In this document: positions 24,308 to 36,395 of the stretch, piece after piece
Position numbering within the stretch: the first letter of the stretch is position 1
How the letters are laid out: each line of letters opens with the position of its first letter
DNA from: Phellopilus nigrolimitatus
Lineage: Eukaryota; Basidiomycota; Agaricomycetes; Hymenochaetales; Hymenochaetaceae
Direction of reading: 5' to 3'
NCBI GenBank assembly: GCA_021029095.1
Contig: JAJOHG010000001.1
Coordinates: forward strand, 2,170,001-2,234,000
Length of the DNA stretch: 64,000 bases
Notes under the pieces: generated by a model
Database searches by the model: none
Seen by the model: the letters and a program-made list of their open reading frames with translations, nothing else
What the model was told of the DNA's origin: nothing
Position numbers and translations under genes: made by a program

Positions 24308-24815
24308 GTTTGACTGCCCGTGAGCGTTAGTCCAATCAAATGATGAGTGGTGAAAGCAAGAGATTAAGTGTAAACGGAGCCAGCAAAAGTTAGCCGAACC
24401 CGCCTTCGTCAGGGTTCGGCTCCTGATTTGGAACTGCATGCACCCACTTAGCCACATCAGGCTGCAAGCTTTTCAAATAGAATGTCCATATGTCAGATCT
24501 CTTATACATGTTTGCGGACTGAAACTAATATAAACAATTTTCAAATCTGATCGTGGTCAACCCACAGCAACCGATTCTTGCATGTTTTCCTCCGGCTTTT
24601 AGGTTACTATCAATCTAAACGAATCGCCCCTTCCATCCCTGTCCCTTACTAACGTAAAGTCAAGGGTGGAAATAAATGGTGCTCGGTGACAGTTCATTTT
24701 ATTTCTTCTGAAATTGAGTCCCACTCACGTAACACATACAAGATGCTACCGCGCGTAGATTGAGAGATATGCCGCAGATACGTATTGTCAAAAAAGGCTG
24801 AGGTAAACGTAAACA
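24308..24815. other. Intergenic, no gene seen
   Basis: Separates two minus-strand genes and should hold the promoter of the SET-domain gene. Nothing further recognised. Confidence 0.4.
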
Positions 24816-25959
24816 CTAGATGCATCGACCTCCATCAACTTCTAGACAGGTGCCAGTGACAAATTTTGCCTCGTCCGAGGCCAACCATCCGATTGCGGAT
24901 GCTACATCTCCGGGTTGAGTGAGTCGACCCATGGGGACGGTGGCCGTGAAGGCTGCGACTGTATTCTTGTTGCCCCACTACGCATCGGAGATTTATTCTA
25001 TGTGGAACAAACGTGCACTCACTTTACCAAGGAACGTCTGAAGAAGTGGGGTATGGCCAGCGACAGGGCAGACCGCATTGATTCGAATGCCCGCGGCCGC
25101 GTATTCTACAGCCAGGCTCTTCGTGGCGCCATTTACTGCATACTTAGATGCGTCTATGAGAGCCGCAAAGTCAGCCAGAAATTAGGCAGACGAATCCCGC
25201 GGTTTGTCACGCAACTATACCAAGTGAGTCCTCCGCGAGGTCTTCGTGTCCGACTTAGTCCAGTAGAAGACAGCGCAAGTAAAACTCACCGGATGGCGGC
25301 TGTGCTTGAGACTGCATATGATCGCGCGGACTCAGATGAGAAACGTCATGTCGTCATTTAGAGCTGACTCGCCGTTTACAATGACACCTTGTTTTTGAGT
25401 TATGAAGTGCGGTATGACCGCGGCGACGGAGTGGAACACAGAACGGACATTGAGGTTGAAGCACTTGTCAAAGTCTCTTTCAGATACTTCCAGGGAAGGC
25501 TAAAATCCCACGTAAATCTTACTCTAGACTTTGAGAGAGTCGCCGACAAAACACACCTTGTTCACATAACTACCTCCCTGCGTTGTTCACGAGAACATCC
25601 AGTCCTCCAAATTCGCTGACGGTTCTCTTCACAAGAGATGTCCATGAGGTAGGGTCAGTCACATCAGCTGAGTATCATGACCATGGGCGCAAAAGTTATA
25701 CCGGAGATGAGTTCGATAGTAGTTATTAGAAAACGCACTGCGGACGAAAAGCGTTGAGCCTTGCTCTTGTGAAGCTGATTCAGATAGTCGTTGACCCTTT
25801 TCCTCATCCTAAAAGATGTGAGGTCCGAAGTCGAGCACACTCTGGGGTACTCACGATATCCGCTATGACAACATTAGAGCCCCTCTTGGACCATCCATCG
25901 AACAGTTGCTTCTCCAAACCCCGATGCGCCTCCAGTAACGATGACAGTACGTCTGACAT
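24816..25959 (-). pseudogene. Short-chain dehydrogenase/reductase, frame-disrupted
   Basis: Classical SDR, an NAD(P)-dependent oxidoreductase. Blocks seen are TVIVTGGASGFGEATVRWMV (TGxxxGxG cofactor loop), SNVVIADI, DVTDPTSWTSLVKR, GGLDVLVNNAG, SYVNKPSLEVSERDFDKCFN, LNVRSVFHSVAAVIPHF, VIVNVSSTAAIR, GGLTWYNASKYAVNGATKSL (catalytic YxxxK intact across an intron), INAVCPVAGHTPLL, and the C-terminal GDVASAIGWLASDEAKFVTG and EVDGGRCI followed by TAG. The frame is broken at least three times: one base is missing near codon 4, one extra base lies in a GGGGC run after the cofactor loop, and one extra base after NNAG creates a TAG. The first two compensate, so the ATG frame stays open but replaces the cofactor loop with unrelated residues. 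One intron is of GC-AG type (25312-25372). Either a recent pseudogene or sequence errors. Confidence 0.82.
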
Positions 25960-27692
25960 GATTAAAAACAACTCTAGAAACATGCATACTGACGTGGTAG
26001 ATGACAAGAAACAGGACACTGATTGAAACTGAATTAGATGGCGAAATGCACCAGAAACAGCTCAGTGCGAACTTGGAAGCATGTCATGGGAATTGCGACT
26101 TCCAGACTAAGAATATCTCTCGCACAGAAACATTCAGTCGATTCCGTTGCCAGACCTAACTCCGAGTTTCTGAGAATTCCCGCGAGTCGGTCTGGCGGAG
26201 CTTGAATTCTTGGTGGGATCTGCATGCCGATGCACGAAGAAACTCCGACATACGCGTCAGAACGCGTCCCCGCTTGTTCCTTGAACGTGTTCATTTCACT
26301 TTGTTTGCGTCACCTTACCTTTCGCATGTAAACTTAGGACATTTACCCACTGATTTCTAATCACTTATTACTTCGAGCTTCAAGTATAATAATTCAGTTA
26401 AGGACGTGACTCTAGAGCTTACATTCGCCGAAGTCTGCAGCAACTGCTGTGCCGTAAGCAAAGTCAATAGAGCTTTTTAATAGTTAATTTTGTCTTCCTG
26501 AATCGACAGCGTTCTATCCTGATGCCACTTCGAGAAGCCAAGCTTCAAGACGCCAAGTGTGAGTATGCCAGGATTAAGTGCCCGTGCAGCTAGCCTTTTC
26601 TCAAGCGTGGGCCGCGTTAGGCAAGGACTGGGACTGAACACACCAGAAGACGCCGCGCATCTGCGCACGGCGTGTAGTTAATTCTGATTTAATCATCTGT
26701 ATGATCTGCGTTGTCTGTAATACGATTCAATTTTGCGAGCATGTCGAAAAGTGAAGGACGTGCTCAGTTGCCATGACGCGGCGAACGGTGCGCAGGAGAG
26801 TTCTGCAGCGAATTGCACCGTGCGAAATAATAAAGTCGGATGTGAGTGGTGTGGTATCCCAGAAGGCTGAAGCTGCACCGCAACCAATGGCCGGTGCTCA
26901 TCGCCATCGCTGTCACGGCACGGACTTGCAGTCATTGACGTTGCCATTCCGTGACTTTTCGGCCTTTCAAAAACCTCGCGCTAGGGGTTGTCGTACAAGC
27001 TTAATCTTCAAGACGGTCTTTAGTGTGCATAATCGAAAGCAAAGTTAGAAATCAGCATGAGTAATGTGCCCGCGGTGTCTCATGAACGAGGGACACGCAA
27101 GGGACGCGCTCTGACGCGTGAGTTCTCTTCGCGTATCTTATCGGCACGCCGGCCCCATCAATGATTCAAGCTCCGTCGGCAAATCTCTGTTGAAAACCAA
27201 GCCGCTCCGCGGGCATCCTCAAAAAGGGTCTGTCTGGTCTGACAAACTAGTACTTAGTCTTGCACCTCTCCTTACAAGAAAGGAAGACTAAGCCAGACAG
27301 CGCTTCGCGATATCCTATTCTATAGACTCGAAGCCAATTGTCCTCCTGACCTTATCCTGACTTACTACCGTGTCTCTCTCTTTGGCTCGTTGTGGCGTTG
27401 CTTCCTTTTGATGAAAGATAAAGGACACCGTCAGTAGTCGCGCTGTGAATATATAAGATCTCTCGGGAAAGCTTCGTGCTGCTTATCGCCTTTGACACAA
27501 GCAGACGAGCACTCAACTCTTCCACCCCGCTTTATTGATTTGAAAATAGAACTTGTGAAGGACAGGGAACGCCTCCAAAATTCATGGAACGACTTGCTGG
27601 CCCAGCTAAAATCTTCAGGGAGACAAAGAAAGAAGGGTCCAATGTACGCAACTACATTGAGATAACCAGAACTTATAGATAGGACTGACAAC
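25960..27692. other. Intergenic, no gene seen
   Basis: About 1.7 kb without a supportable gene. A few short frames near 26480-27050 have no motif or exon partner. The left end probably served as promoter of the damaged dehydrogenase, the right end as promoter of the DUF1479 gene. Confidence 0.4.
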
Positions 27693-29322
27693 ATGTTTGT
27701 CCAAAAGATCATTCCCCAAGTTGAATTCTCGGAACTTCAAAATCTGAGCCCTGGTAAATTCAAGGATATAAAAAGACGAGGTGCGGTCTTGGTCAAGAAT
27801 GTTGTAGACAGTGCGCAAGCTACTGCTTGGCGGGACGAATTGACGGCATTCGTAAAGACAACCCTGTCGAAGGTCTGAGCCAAACATAATTTTATAGTGA
27901 ACCCTTGCAACTCACTGTGCTTCTTAGGTTTCCCGGAAGACGACAAGCAGTTCTTCCAACTCTAGTAAGTCTTCCGCTTTATTGATGGACGCTTAGTTGG
28001 AATAGAATCGCTCATATGTACAGTTGGACGAGACCTCAGATTCAAGCTCGCGCTCACCCTAATGTCCTTAGTCTGATTAGCTGGTTGAACAGCCTCTATT
28101 ATATCGGAACGTTTCCAAAAAACGACCAGGTCACCTCTGTGGACCTCCTGAAAGGTGTTGAGCTCTCTACGCCGTTGGTGTACGCAGATCGCTTCAGGGT
28201 CAGGCACCCTGGAGCCCAGTGGAACACGCACCCTCCTCATATAGATGGTGGAGGGATCGAAAGATGGGTAACTAGCTACTCATTTGTACATTATAATATT
28301 ATTTGATTGATGCCATGGTACAATAGGAAGACGCAAATTTTCGATCTTGTTATAATGACATTTTGAATGGCGAATGGGAGAAGCACGATCCTTACGATCT
28401 TGCGGGGAGACTGAACGCTAAGATGTTGCTGTACGGGCGTCCAGGTCAAGTGTGTTACATTACAGAATTTATTCTGATGTTGACATCCTACAAATTCCAG
28501 GCTAGTGTGTTAGGACTTTTCAAGGCTGGATTGCTCTGAGGTATGCTTCAAATGCAAGTCCGGACCTGATTTATAACTAAGTGCATATATGTTGTCATGT
28601 TGCCATCATAGCGAAACAGCGCCAACGCAAGGAACCCTCAAAGTTTTTCCAGATGTAACCCTCTCGAACGCATCTCTTATCCTCCGGCCTTTCTTCCACT
28701 TGAAGAAGAAACTGGTATCTGACGACTCCCTTGACCAGCAGAACTGGGAATTTGGTGCGTTCTTGCATCATTTTTGCTCTTACTATTACTGAAAAGGATG
28801 TAATGCCCAATGTGATCTGATCTCTTATATGATTTGAATACAAAATAATTGCTAGATATCTCCACGCCCGATTTTCCCGGTATCTTCGAGCGTGACGGCG
28901 GCTTCTTCGGTCCGCGGCTTACGCACCAAAGCCATCCACACCTCCGTCTCTCGGAGAGCATGACATCTGTTCCGCTAGTACGACCAGGTGATATGATATT
29001 TTGGCACTGCGACGTTGACACCGGAAATGTTGACTCTGCTGATAAGCACTTCGATCTTTTTTTCTCGGTACCATCTATCTGATTTCTTTTCTATGTGTTC
29101 CGAAAACGTTTTCGATCGTGATGAGCAGTGATGTATATTCCTGCTGTCCCACTCACGCCGCAGAACCTCGCGTACATAGAACGTCAAAAAGAGAGTTTTC
29201 TTAAGGGCATTCCTCCGCCGGACTTCCCTAATGGTGCAGGCGAGGACAATTTCATTGGTACGGGACGAGAGACAGATGTTATTGGGGAAACGGCTCGGAA
29301 GGCTATGGGAATCGCATACTGA
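27693..29322 (+). CDS. DUF1479 family protein, cupin/2OG-dioxygenase-like
   Basis: DUF1479 proteins have a double-stranded beta-helix fold related to Fe(II)/2-oxoglutarate oxygenases; substrates are mostly unknown. Visible blocks are FKDIKRRGAVLVKNVVDSAQ, FPEDDKQFFQLYW, QARAHPNVLSLISWLN, STPLVYADRFRVRHPGAQWN, HIDGGGIERWEDANF (metal-binding HxD), ALSETAPTQGTLKVFPDVTL, HPHLRLSESM, VRPGDMIFWHCDV, MYIPAVPLTPQNLAYIERQK and PPPDFPNGAGEDNF. About eight exons. Two oddities: the junction of exon 1 (ends 27872) and exon 2 (starts 27928) is one base out of frame with the only GT-AG pair found, and the region after HCDV lacks the family's usual IHAVD-type segment carrying the distal metal ligand and does not join in frame to VMYIPA. 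It may therefore be inactive or carry sequence errors. Confidence 0.8.
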
Positions 29323-30140
29323 ATGAAGCGAAGATGAATCACTATTATAAGACGAGACTTGTTAACGTTGGAGCTTGTACAGTACTTGTGTTATCCACGC
29401 GACAGATACAGTGCTCGATAATTTGAGCAACCCTGAGCGCTTTAGAAAGCCTCGAGCTTGATGCGATCTATTCGCCGGTGAAGTTCATGAGCGTAGGGTA
29501 AAAAATAAACCTACTGGCCGGTGAATCGGAAGGTATTCAGGGAACTGGAGAAGGTGTACAGTAACGTTTTTCTCTCCTTTCATAATCATATGATCTTTCT
29601 TTCTTCATCTGAAATTCGACATCGCGATAAAGAAAAGATCTCGCCCAGTATTTGGTTTGAATTCGTCGAGCGCCCAAGAAGCATCGACTAGATAACCTGC
29701 AGTGTCATCGGTCGAAACACTGCCAGGTAACTACATAGGTGAGCGTAAAAATTGATCCGAGTCTCACACAGAGTGCCTCAGCAACCCCTGTATTGCGTGA
29801 TTTTCCTCCAGTAAAGTAGTGGGGTTTTTTCCGCTGGTATTCGTACTTCATTACGAGTGCGTTCCTGTAAACACGGTTTGAAGGAGCTCGCAACAGGCTG
29901 CCCTGCAGCTGTATACATACATGCACAGAGCTGGATGCTAAGATTGAAGTTTGTGAACATAGTTGATTATGATGAGAACATCTATATGCAAACTACAGTG
30001 AGTCGTGCATATTTATTTAACTTGCCATGGATCCTCTGTATGTACATGTACACATTTTTCTGAAAATAATGAGGGATCGACGCTCAATGTCCGCATATGG
30101 TAGCACACGTGAACACACGTCAGCAATGTAACTTCGGTCA

Positions 30141-32061
30141 TTGGACAAAATTTATGTTTCGTTGCCGTTCTTCAACCACGACCACGCTCGGAACGTGATG
30201 GCCCCGCGAATACCATCGCAAAGGGTGCTTTCTAATATTTCATTATGTGCTCGCTCCTCGTCCAGCACACTTGGGGTCGTTAGGCCGTTGACAACGGACT
30301 CTAAAAGTTGTCTCAGAGAACGCAGGGCACAGCTTTGGGCAGCAGCAGGCAACGACAGTGTCAAGAGGTTCCCGAGACGAGTTCGTATATTGCCTTTTCT
30401 TAATTGGACGCGGTTTAATGATGTTCGGATTGAAATACAGCTCAGACGCGAATTCCATTCTTCATCTCCCACTTCAGCTCACAAGGACCCGTATCAAGTC
30501 CTTGGCGTTGGGAAGGGTGCGCCCCTCCCTGACATTAAGAAGAGTTATTACGCGGTCAGGCACCTTATTCTTTCCGAGGAGGATCGTACTGACATCCTTT
30601 TAGCTTGCTCGGAAGTACCACCCAGACACCAATAAGGATAAAGACGCCCAGGAAAAGTTCGTGGAGATTCAGACGGCGTACGATGTGAATGTTTCCTTCA
30701 ACTTTTTGATATTAACAGTGATGTTCATAAAATTTGTCTGCTTTCCAGACACTCAGCGACGAGAAAAAACGTGCCGCATACGACCAGTTTGGCGCTGCCT
30801 CACAACAGCCTGGCTTCGATCCCGATGCTTTCGCAAACGGGAGCGCCGGGTTCGGCGGTGGCGGATTCAGTGGTTTTCAGGACTTTGGAGCGGCGTTTCG
30901 TGGGGGCCAGAGTCGCGCTGGGGCCGATATCTTTGAACAGCTTTTCGGTGGTTCTTTCGGTGGCCGTGGCCGTGGGAGGGCTGCGAATGAGAGCATACGC
31001 GGAGATGATTTAGAGGCAAGGGTAGGGATCACCTTCCTAGACGCCGCCAAAGGCTCAAAACGGACTGTCAACATTACGCCTGTTGCGGATTGCTCGACGT
31101 GCTCAGGGAGCGGGTTGAAAGCCGGAATTAAGAAAACGACGTGTACGACCTGTGGCGGTACGGGGACTCGTACTTTCGTGATTGATTCTGGGTTTCAAAT
31201 GGCGTCCACATGCTCCTCTTGCCATGGGGCCGGTACAACCGTACCACGGGGAGGACAATGTGGCGACTGCGCCGGCGTAGGCAAGGTCAGGATTAGAAAA
31301 ACGGTCACGGTGGATATACCTGCTGGTATGTTTCCAAATTTCAATGTGTTCTCGACGTCATACTGAACATTAGAAAGGTGTGGAGGATGGCATGACCATA
31401 CGTGTTCCGAACGAAGGTGATGCGCCGATCTCGGGTAAAGGGCCGAGAGGTGATCTTCTCGTGCGCGTTAACGTTGCGGCATCGAAACATTTCCGACGAC
31501 AGGGTACGAACATTCACCACGAAGCCCGGATACCGATGCATACCGCTCTGCTCGGAGGAAGAGTCAGGGTACCGACTTTGGACAGTGACGTCGATGTTAG
31601 AGTTCCAGGGGGAACACAGCAGGGGGAAGAGATGGTCTTGAAAGGTCGTGGCATGCCAACGGTATTCGGAGGTGATAAGGGGGATCTCTTTGTGACGTTT
31701 GCGATCCAGCTTCCTAGGTAAGAGGATTACATGTGACCACGCGTATTTCTGACTGACGATTACCCATCTGTTCTCGTATAGGACTTTGACAAAGCGACAG
31801 CGGGAGCTATTGCAGGCGTATGCGGACGATGTTGAAGGCCGCTCGTCAAAATCGTATTCCCCTTCATCCTCGACTGACGGCCCTAGTAACGTATCTGAAC
31901 GCGGTTCGGACCATGCAGAAAAAGCTTGTGATCAAAGCACAACCTCTGCATCTGACGCAAATGGTAAGGATGCGTTACCCAATACACCATCCTCGCCTGA
32001 CCGGGAGGAAGGATGGATTTCCCTTGCTTGGCAGAAGTTCAGAAGGCTTGTTGGGCTCTAA
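30141..32061 (+). CDS. MDJ1: Mitochondrial DnaJ (Hsp40) co-chaperone
   Basis: Type I J-protein partner of mitochondrial Hsp70. The N terminus is basic, Ser-rich and ends RREFHSSSPTSAHKDPYQVL, a typical presequence followed by the J domain. The HPD motif is restored across an intron: KKSYYA joins LARKYHPDTNKDKDAQEKF. A Gly/Phe-rich linker (GFGGGGFSGFQDFG) follows. The zinc domain has four CxxCxGxG repeats: CSTCSGSG, CTTCGGTG, CSSCHGAG, CGDCAGVG. The substrate-binding part contains GKGPRGDLLVRVNV and GDKGDLFVTFAIQLP. The end is acidic and Ser-rich, then GWISLAWQKFRRLVGL. Either the Met at 30141 or the one at 30198 (MAPRIPSQRVLS) may be the start; the latter gives the more typical presequence. 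About five exons, no lesions. Confidence 0.93.
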
Positions 32062-33074
32062 TTCCCTTTTTTTTGTTTCTTTTCTCGTGCGCTTGGCCGT
32101 CCCTGCCGTTGTTTGGTAAATTTCTCATTCCTGTCTTCTCGATGCACAGGTTCTACAAATACGCATCGACCTGCGGAAGAAGATCAAGAACCGTTACGAC
32201 GAACTGCTACCGGATAGACCGGTACCAGTCATGTTGGCGACATGCAAGATGGATCGGAGGTTAGACAATAATGCAGTGAGACCCGTTGAGCGCTCATCGG
32301 CTCGTGTGGTATTTCTTTTACAGAAATAAACTTAATTTCGATGACGAAGGCGGGAAGTTCGAAGCTTCTAAGATGGTTATTTGATGCCGATGTCGGGCAG
32401 ATGACGAGCTTTACCGGAAGATTATCAACTGTGAAGAAGCAGATATCCCGGTATATCATCTCGGAGTGGTGCCCTGGCCTAAAACACGTACAGCTAAATG
32501 CGATGCGAGTTGTACTCATGCTGAAGCCTCGCGCTCAGAAGCTGATTGCACCAGCGCTTGTAAGATTTCGGCACGGCTCACGTGGTACGCGGTTTAAGCT
32601 TCGCTGACCTTTACTTTAAATCAACCTTTCTCTGTTATGATCGCGATGAATACGCTCCTGCATCTGTTGGCACGCGCATCGGCGCTGCTCCTGAACCTAA
32701 CAAGGAACAAGCTAGTCCAATTCATATTCGCCTTCTTCGGCGACGGAACGCGATCCCTCAAGAAGACGCCACCTACTCTCACTTAGGATCTCTTGAAACT
32801 TTTATTCTCCGACACCGTGCTAAAACTTTCATCGTCTCCATGATCTACGGTACGAGATCTCTGACAAGCCTCACGGCATCGAAGCGATGCGTCCGGTACG
32901 CCCGATCCTTGCTAATTATGTGACCAATTGAAATACTCTAGTTAAAGCAAATCTCTTACATGAAGCACTACTACCTGCCCATTCACGTATAAATACTAAG
33001 GCTTTCTCCAATGGACGTCTCGCTTCCTCTTCTCTACACACTCTGCTCCAGCCGAGACGGCGATCCGCTACAAC
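32062..33074 (+). other. Coding-like fragments without a resolvable gene
   Basis: Just downstream of the DnaJ gene, a plus-strand segment after a CACAG acceptor-like site (32149) reads IRIDLRKKIKNRYDELLPDR and PVPVMLATCKMDRR. After a possible intron it continues NKLNFDDEGGKFEASKMVI and then a stop. In another frame the next segment reads ADDELYRKIINCEEADIPVY and HLGVVPWPKTRTAKCDASC. Near 32690-32790 PEPNKEQASPIHIRLLRRRN appears. The composition is protein-like but stops and frame changes intervene. It is probably a decayed gene of a family I do not recognise. The last part (about 32940-33074) should be the promoter of the MFS gene. Confidence 0.35.
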
Positions 33075-35747
33075 ATGTCAGGAACTTCCCCTGAACGAAC
33101 CTCTGATTCCCAGGAGGCTCCAGCTTCGTCTTCGTCGTCACGGCTGCCCATCGACTCTGACCTTGCAGACTTTACTCCCCGGACTTCCGAAGTGTTCTTT
33201 GCAGATGTCACTGTGGCGTCTTCCTCTACTGCCCGCTCATTGCGTAGTGTTTGTACATCTCGTACAGCGTCCGTCGTGGACATACCGCTCAAAACTGGTC
33301 TTGCGGAGAGAGAGCTGTCCTTCATTCGCCTCCTGCTCGCTCATGTCGGGTATGTTTTTAATGCGATTCATTACTCTCTATTCTAACATCACTTAATCCT
33401 ACTAGAGCTGCTTTGGCCTTGTTTCTCGCCACTACCGACGCTGTACGTGTTACATATATTAGGTCTTCTGAATTACACTCACGCGGTCCATGCAGACTAT
33501 CGTGTCGACAAGCATGCCAACAATCATTGCCGACCTTCACGCGTCTCAAAGCCAATATCCGTGGGTTGGTATTGCATATGCTGTTTCGCAAACAGCCCTG
33601 CAGCCATTGTATGGTCAATTCTCCGACCTCTTAGGAAGAAAGGTGAGGCCTCATGTCTCGAAGAGTCTAATCTATATTTGACACGACATCGGCAGGTGGT
33701 TCTTTACAGCAGCATATCAATTTTCATGATCGGGTCTTTGCTATGCGGAATCGCACCTGTAAGGTCCTTACGCTATCTTTTCAACTGCCCTTAATTAAAC
33801 GCCCGGTCTAGAATTACGTCTTATTGTGCGTCTTCCGGGCCGTTGCGGGCATAGGTGGAGGAGGAATTGTAAGCTCGGTGTGGCTTATTACTGCCGAGCT
33901 CGTGGATGAGGATCAAAGAGCGAAATGGTCGCAGGCTTTAAGTGTGACCTGGAGCGCATCTGCAGTTGCTGGTATGTCACTGCTTCATCACGTGCTGGTT
34001 CTTGTTACTTATTCAAATCCTCACCAGGACCAATATTGGGTGGTGTATTCAGCGGTATGTTTATACCGAACTTCTGTGATAGAAGCATACATTGATTCGT
34101 CATAGATGCAAACGGCACCCTCAGTTGGCGTTGGGCATGTAAGTCCAGTTCCTTATGAGACCTGTCTTTTATGCTCAACGTCTCGTCATTAGTCTTCATC
34201 AACCTTCCTGTGGCAGCAGTGGCTTCGCTGTTACTACTTCTCTCTCTGAGGAACGTTCCATTACGACCGGCAACTGGAGTTTCGTGGAGGGCTTTGTGGC
34301 TTAAGTTTGACATCTTTGGGCTGTTAGTGAACACGAATTATTAATTCGGGCGATGTCCTATTGCTAATTATCGCACTTCTAGGATCTTCTTTATGGGCGG
34401 TTCCATATCCGTGATTTTTGGTTTCAGCCTCAGCTCGCAATTTGGATGTAAGCAGTTTTTTTCCATTCAGTTGCACATTCATTTGCTGCTTCTCAACACT
34501 CGTATTGCAGGGTCATCTCCGGCAACTCTTGTCCCTTTGATACTTGGTTTCGTTACCTTGATATTGGGCATTATTTACGAGAAGCGAACGACTAGGAATG
34601 CGCTTTTTCCTTCGCGGATGTTCGACGACGTTACCGTCGGTATGTAAATTTCTGATATAATACTTCCGCGCGCTAATTCATGACGCAGGTGTCATTCTTA
34701 TAATCAGCTTCTTGCACAACTTTGCATTCAATGCCGGAACCTTTTTCTTGGCGCTTTATTATCAGGTAATCCCTTCACTCGTTCTATCTCCTCAATACAT
34801 CAGCTGATACTATTTTGTAGGCTGTGAACGGATCTAGTGCATTGGAAGCGGGTATGCGCATGCTACCGTACTCCTTAGGCTCGTCTCTAGCATCTATGCC
34901 TGCCGCGTGGTTCATTGCGTACCGTCAACGTAAGACGAAAACGACGGTTGGGCAAAAGCTGGTCATAATCCTCGGACTCGCCATTGCAACTCTTGGTTTC
35001 GGTGCGTTGTTCTTGTTTATCTGACTGAATTCCGTATTGACCCTCTCATGTGGTTGGTACGATCAGGCCTTATGATCATACTGAGTGATCATACCTCCGT
35101 TGCACTGCAAGAGATTGCTCCATTGTTCGCGGGAATCGGTATCGGTATGCTGTTTCATTCGCCGTACCAGGTGCTCACAAAGGCCCTGCCTCCAAATGAC
35201 ATCGCAAGTGCAACGAGCGCTTTCTTCCTGGTGCGGTTCACGGGTGCGACATGCGGGCTCGTGAGTGAACGCAAAGTGTAATTGTGTCAGACTTTTTCAC
35301 AAGTCACCTTTTCGTGTTCCAGGCTGTCGCAGGCGCTGTTTTCAACGGGCGACTAGCGCGCTCAAGCTATACAGCGTTCATCGGCTCTTCGTCGTCTTCA
35401 ATCGACCTTCGAGCTTTGGCGAAACTACAACCGCTTGCACTGAGGCAAGAAGCACTCAAAGCGGTAGCCGCTGCCATACAGGTGAATGGCTTAAAGAGCA
35501 AACACTCAAGCAAATGCTGAATAAAGCTTTACAGACAATTTGGATGGTGTGCGCGCCTTGTTTAGGGCTCGCGTTCCTCGTAAGCAGTCTTACTACATCA
35601 AGTCCGATCTTTGCCCTGATCTTCCGTTCTCATTCTCACCAGATCTCGCCATTGATCAGAACAACGTCTACAGAGCTAATAACTCAGAACCAACATAAGG
35701 TGCTGTCGTCGCCACAATTTGCTGATGAAAAAGCATCGCGGGCGTGA
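33075..35747 (+). CDS. MFS transporter, drug:H+ antiporter-like (14-TM type)
   Basis: Major facilitator permease of the plasma membrane or vacuole, similar to multidrug exporters. ATG 33075 opens a roughly 90-residue Ser/Thr-rich cytosolic N terminus. TM1 follows in ELSFIRLLLAHVG-AALALFLATTDA, then TIVSTSMPTIIADLHASQSQ. Motif A is seen as LYGQFSDLLGRKVV between TM2 and TM3. Motif B/C-like stretches are VFRAVAGIGGGGIVSSVWLI and ASAVAGPILGGVFS. Then WRWAFYINLPVAAVASLLLL, as in the DHA2 group. Later helices include VILIISFLHNFAFNAGTFFL, FAGIGIGMLFHSPYQVL and TGATCGLAVAGAVFNGRLAR. About twelve small exons join in frame. The C-terminal end after CLGLAFLVSSL is uncertain; the frame stays open to TGA at 35745-35747. 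Substrate unknown. Confidence 0.88.
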
Positions 35748-36395
35748 TCACTGCGAAGACCTTGGATTACACCTACTTCTTGCTCCACCACTACACACGA
35801 AGCCCTACTTCCATTCTTTCTCTGATAAGATTAAAGAATTATAACGATATGAGTTTTTAATTGTGTAGCATTTAAGTAATATTTTACGTTCCTCGTTGTC
35901 TTGTTGTACGACGTGTTTATCTACCTAATAATAACTAGTACATCGAAGTCAAACAATATACTGCGCGTACTATCGAGATCAATGGTCGGCTGGAGTTCTG
36001 TTCGCCGCCATGAACGTTCTTACAAGGTCGGGAAGTAGTTGATCTGCTGACCATAGTTAGCTAGGCCGGTTTGTGGCTGACGCCATGACGGCTTCGTCTC
36101 CATTACTTTTTATCTAGATCATAAACTTAGAAGACTGTTAATCAGTCTGCCTTATGTACGTTATTTCTTCATTCAAGTTTCGATCCCTCCGGAGTTAGCG
36201 CACCACTCTTTTCAATGTCTTCCTAATCCAAAAGGAAAAGATCGTAAAGGAGCATGCTTTCGTCCGTATGAAGGACAACACAAAAACGAGATGAAATAGT
36301 TAAATATAGCTATGTGGTACATTATACACAGATCCGTGACGTGTCCCGGTATATGTTCCTCCGCCGCAGACAAACGTTATTGCCGTAAATAATGA
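35748..36395. other. Convergent intergenic region
   Basis: Lies between the 3' ends of the MFS transporter and the choline kinase gene. AT-rich, no gene supported. Confidence 0.45.
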
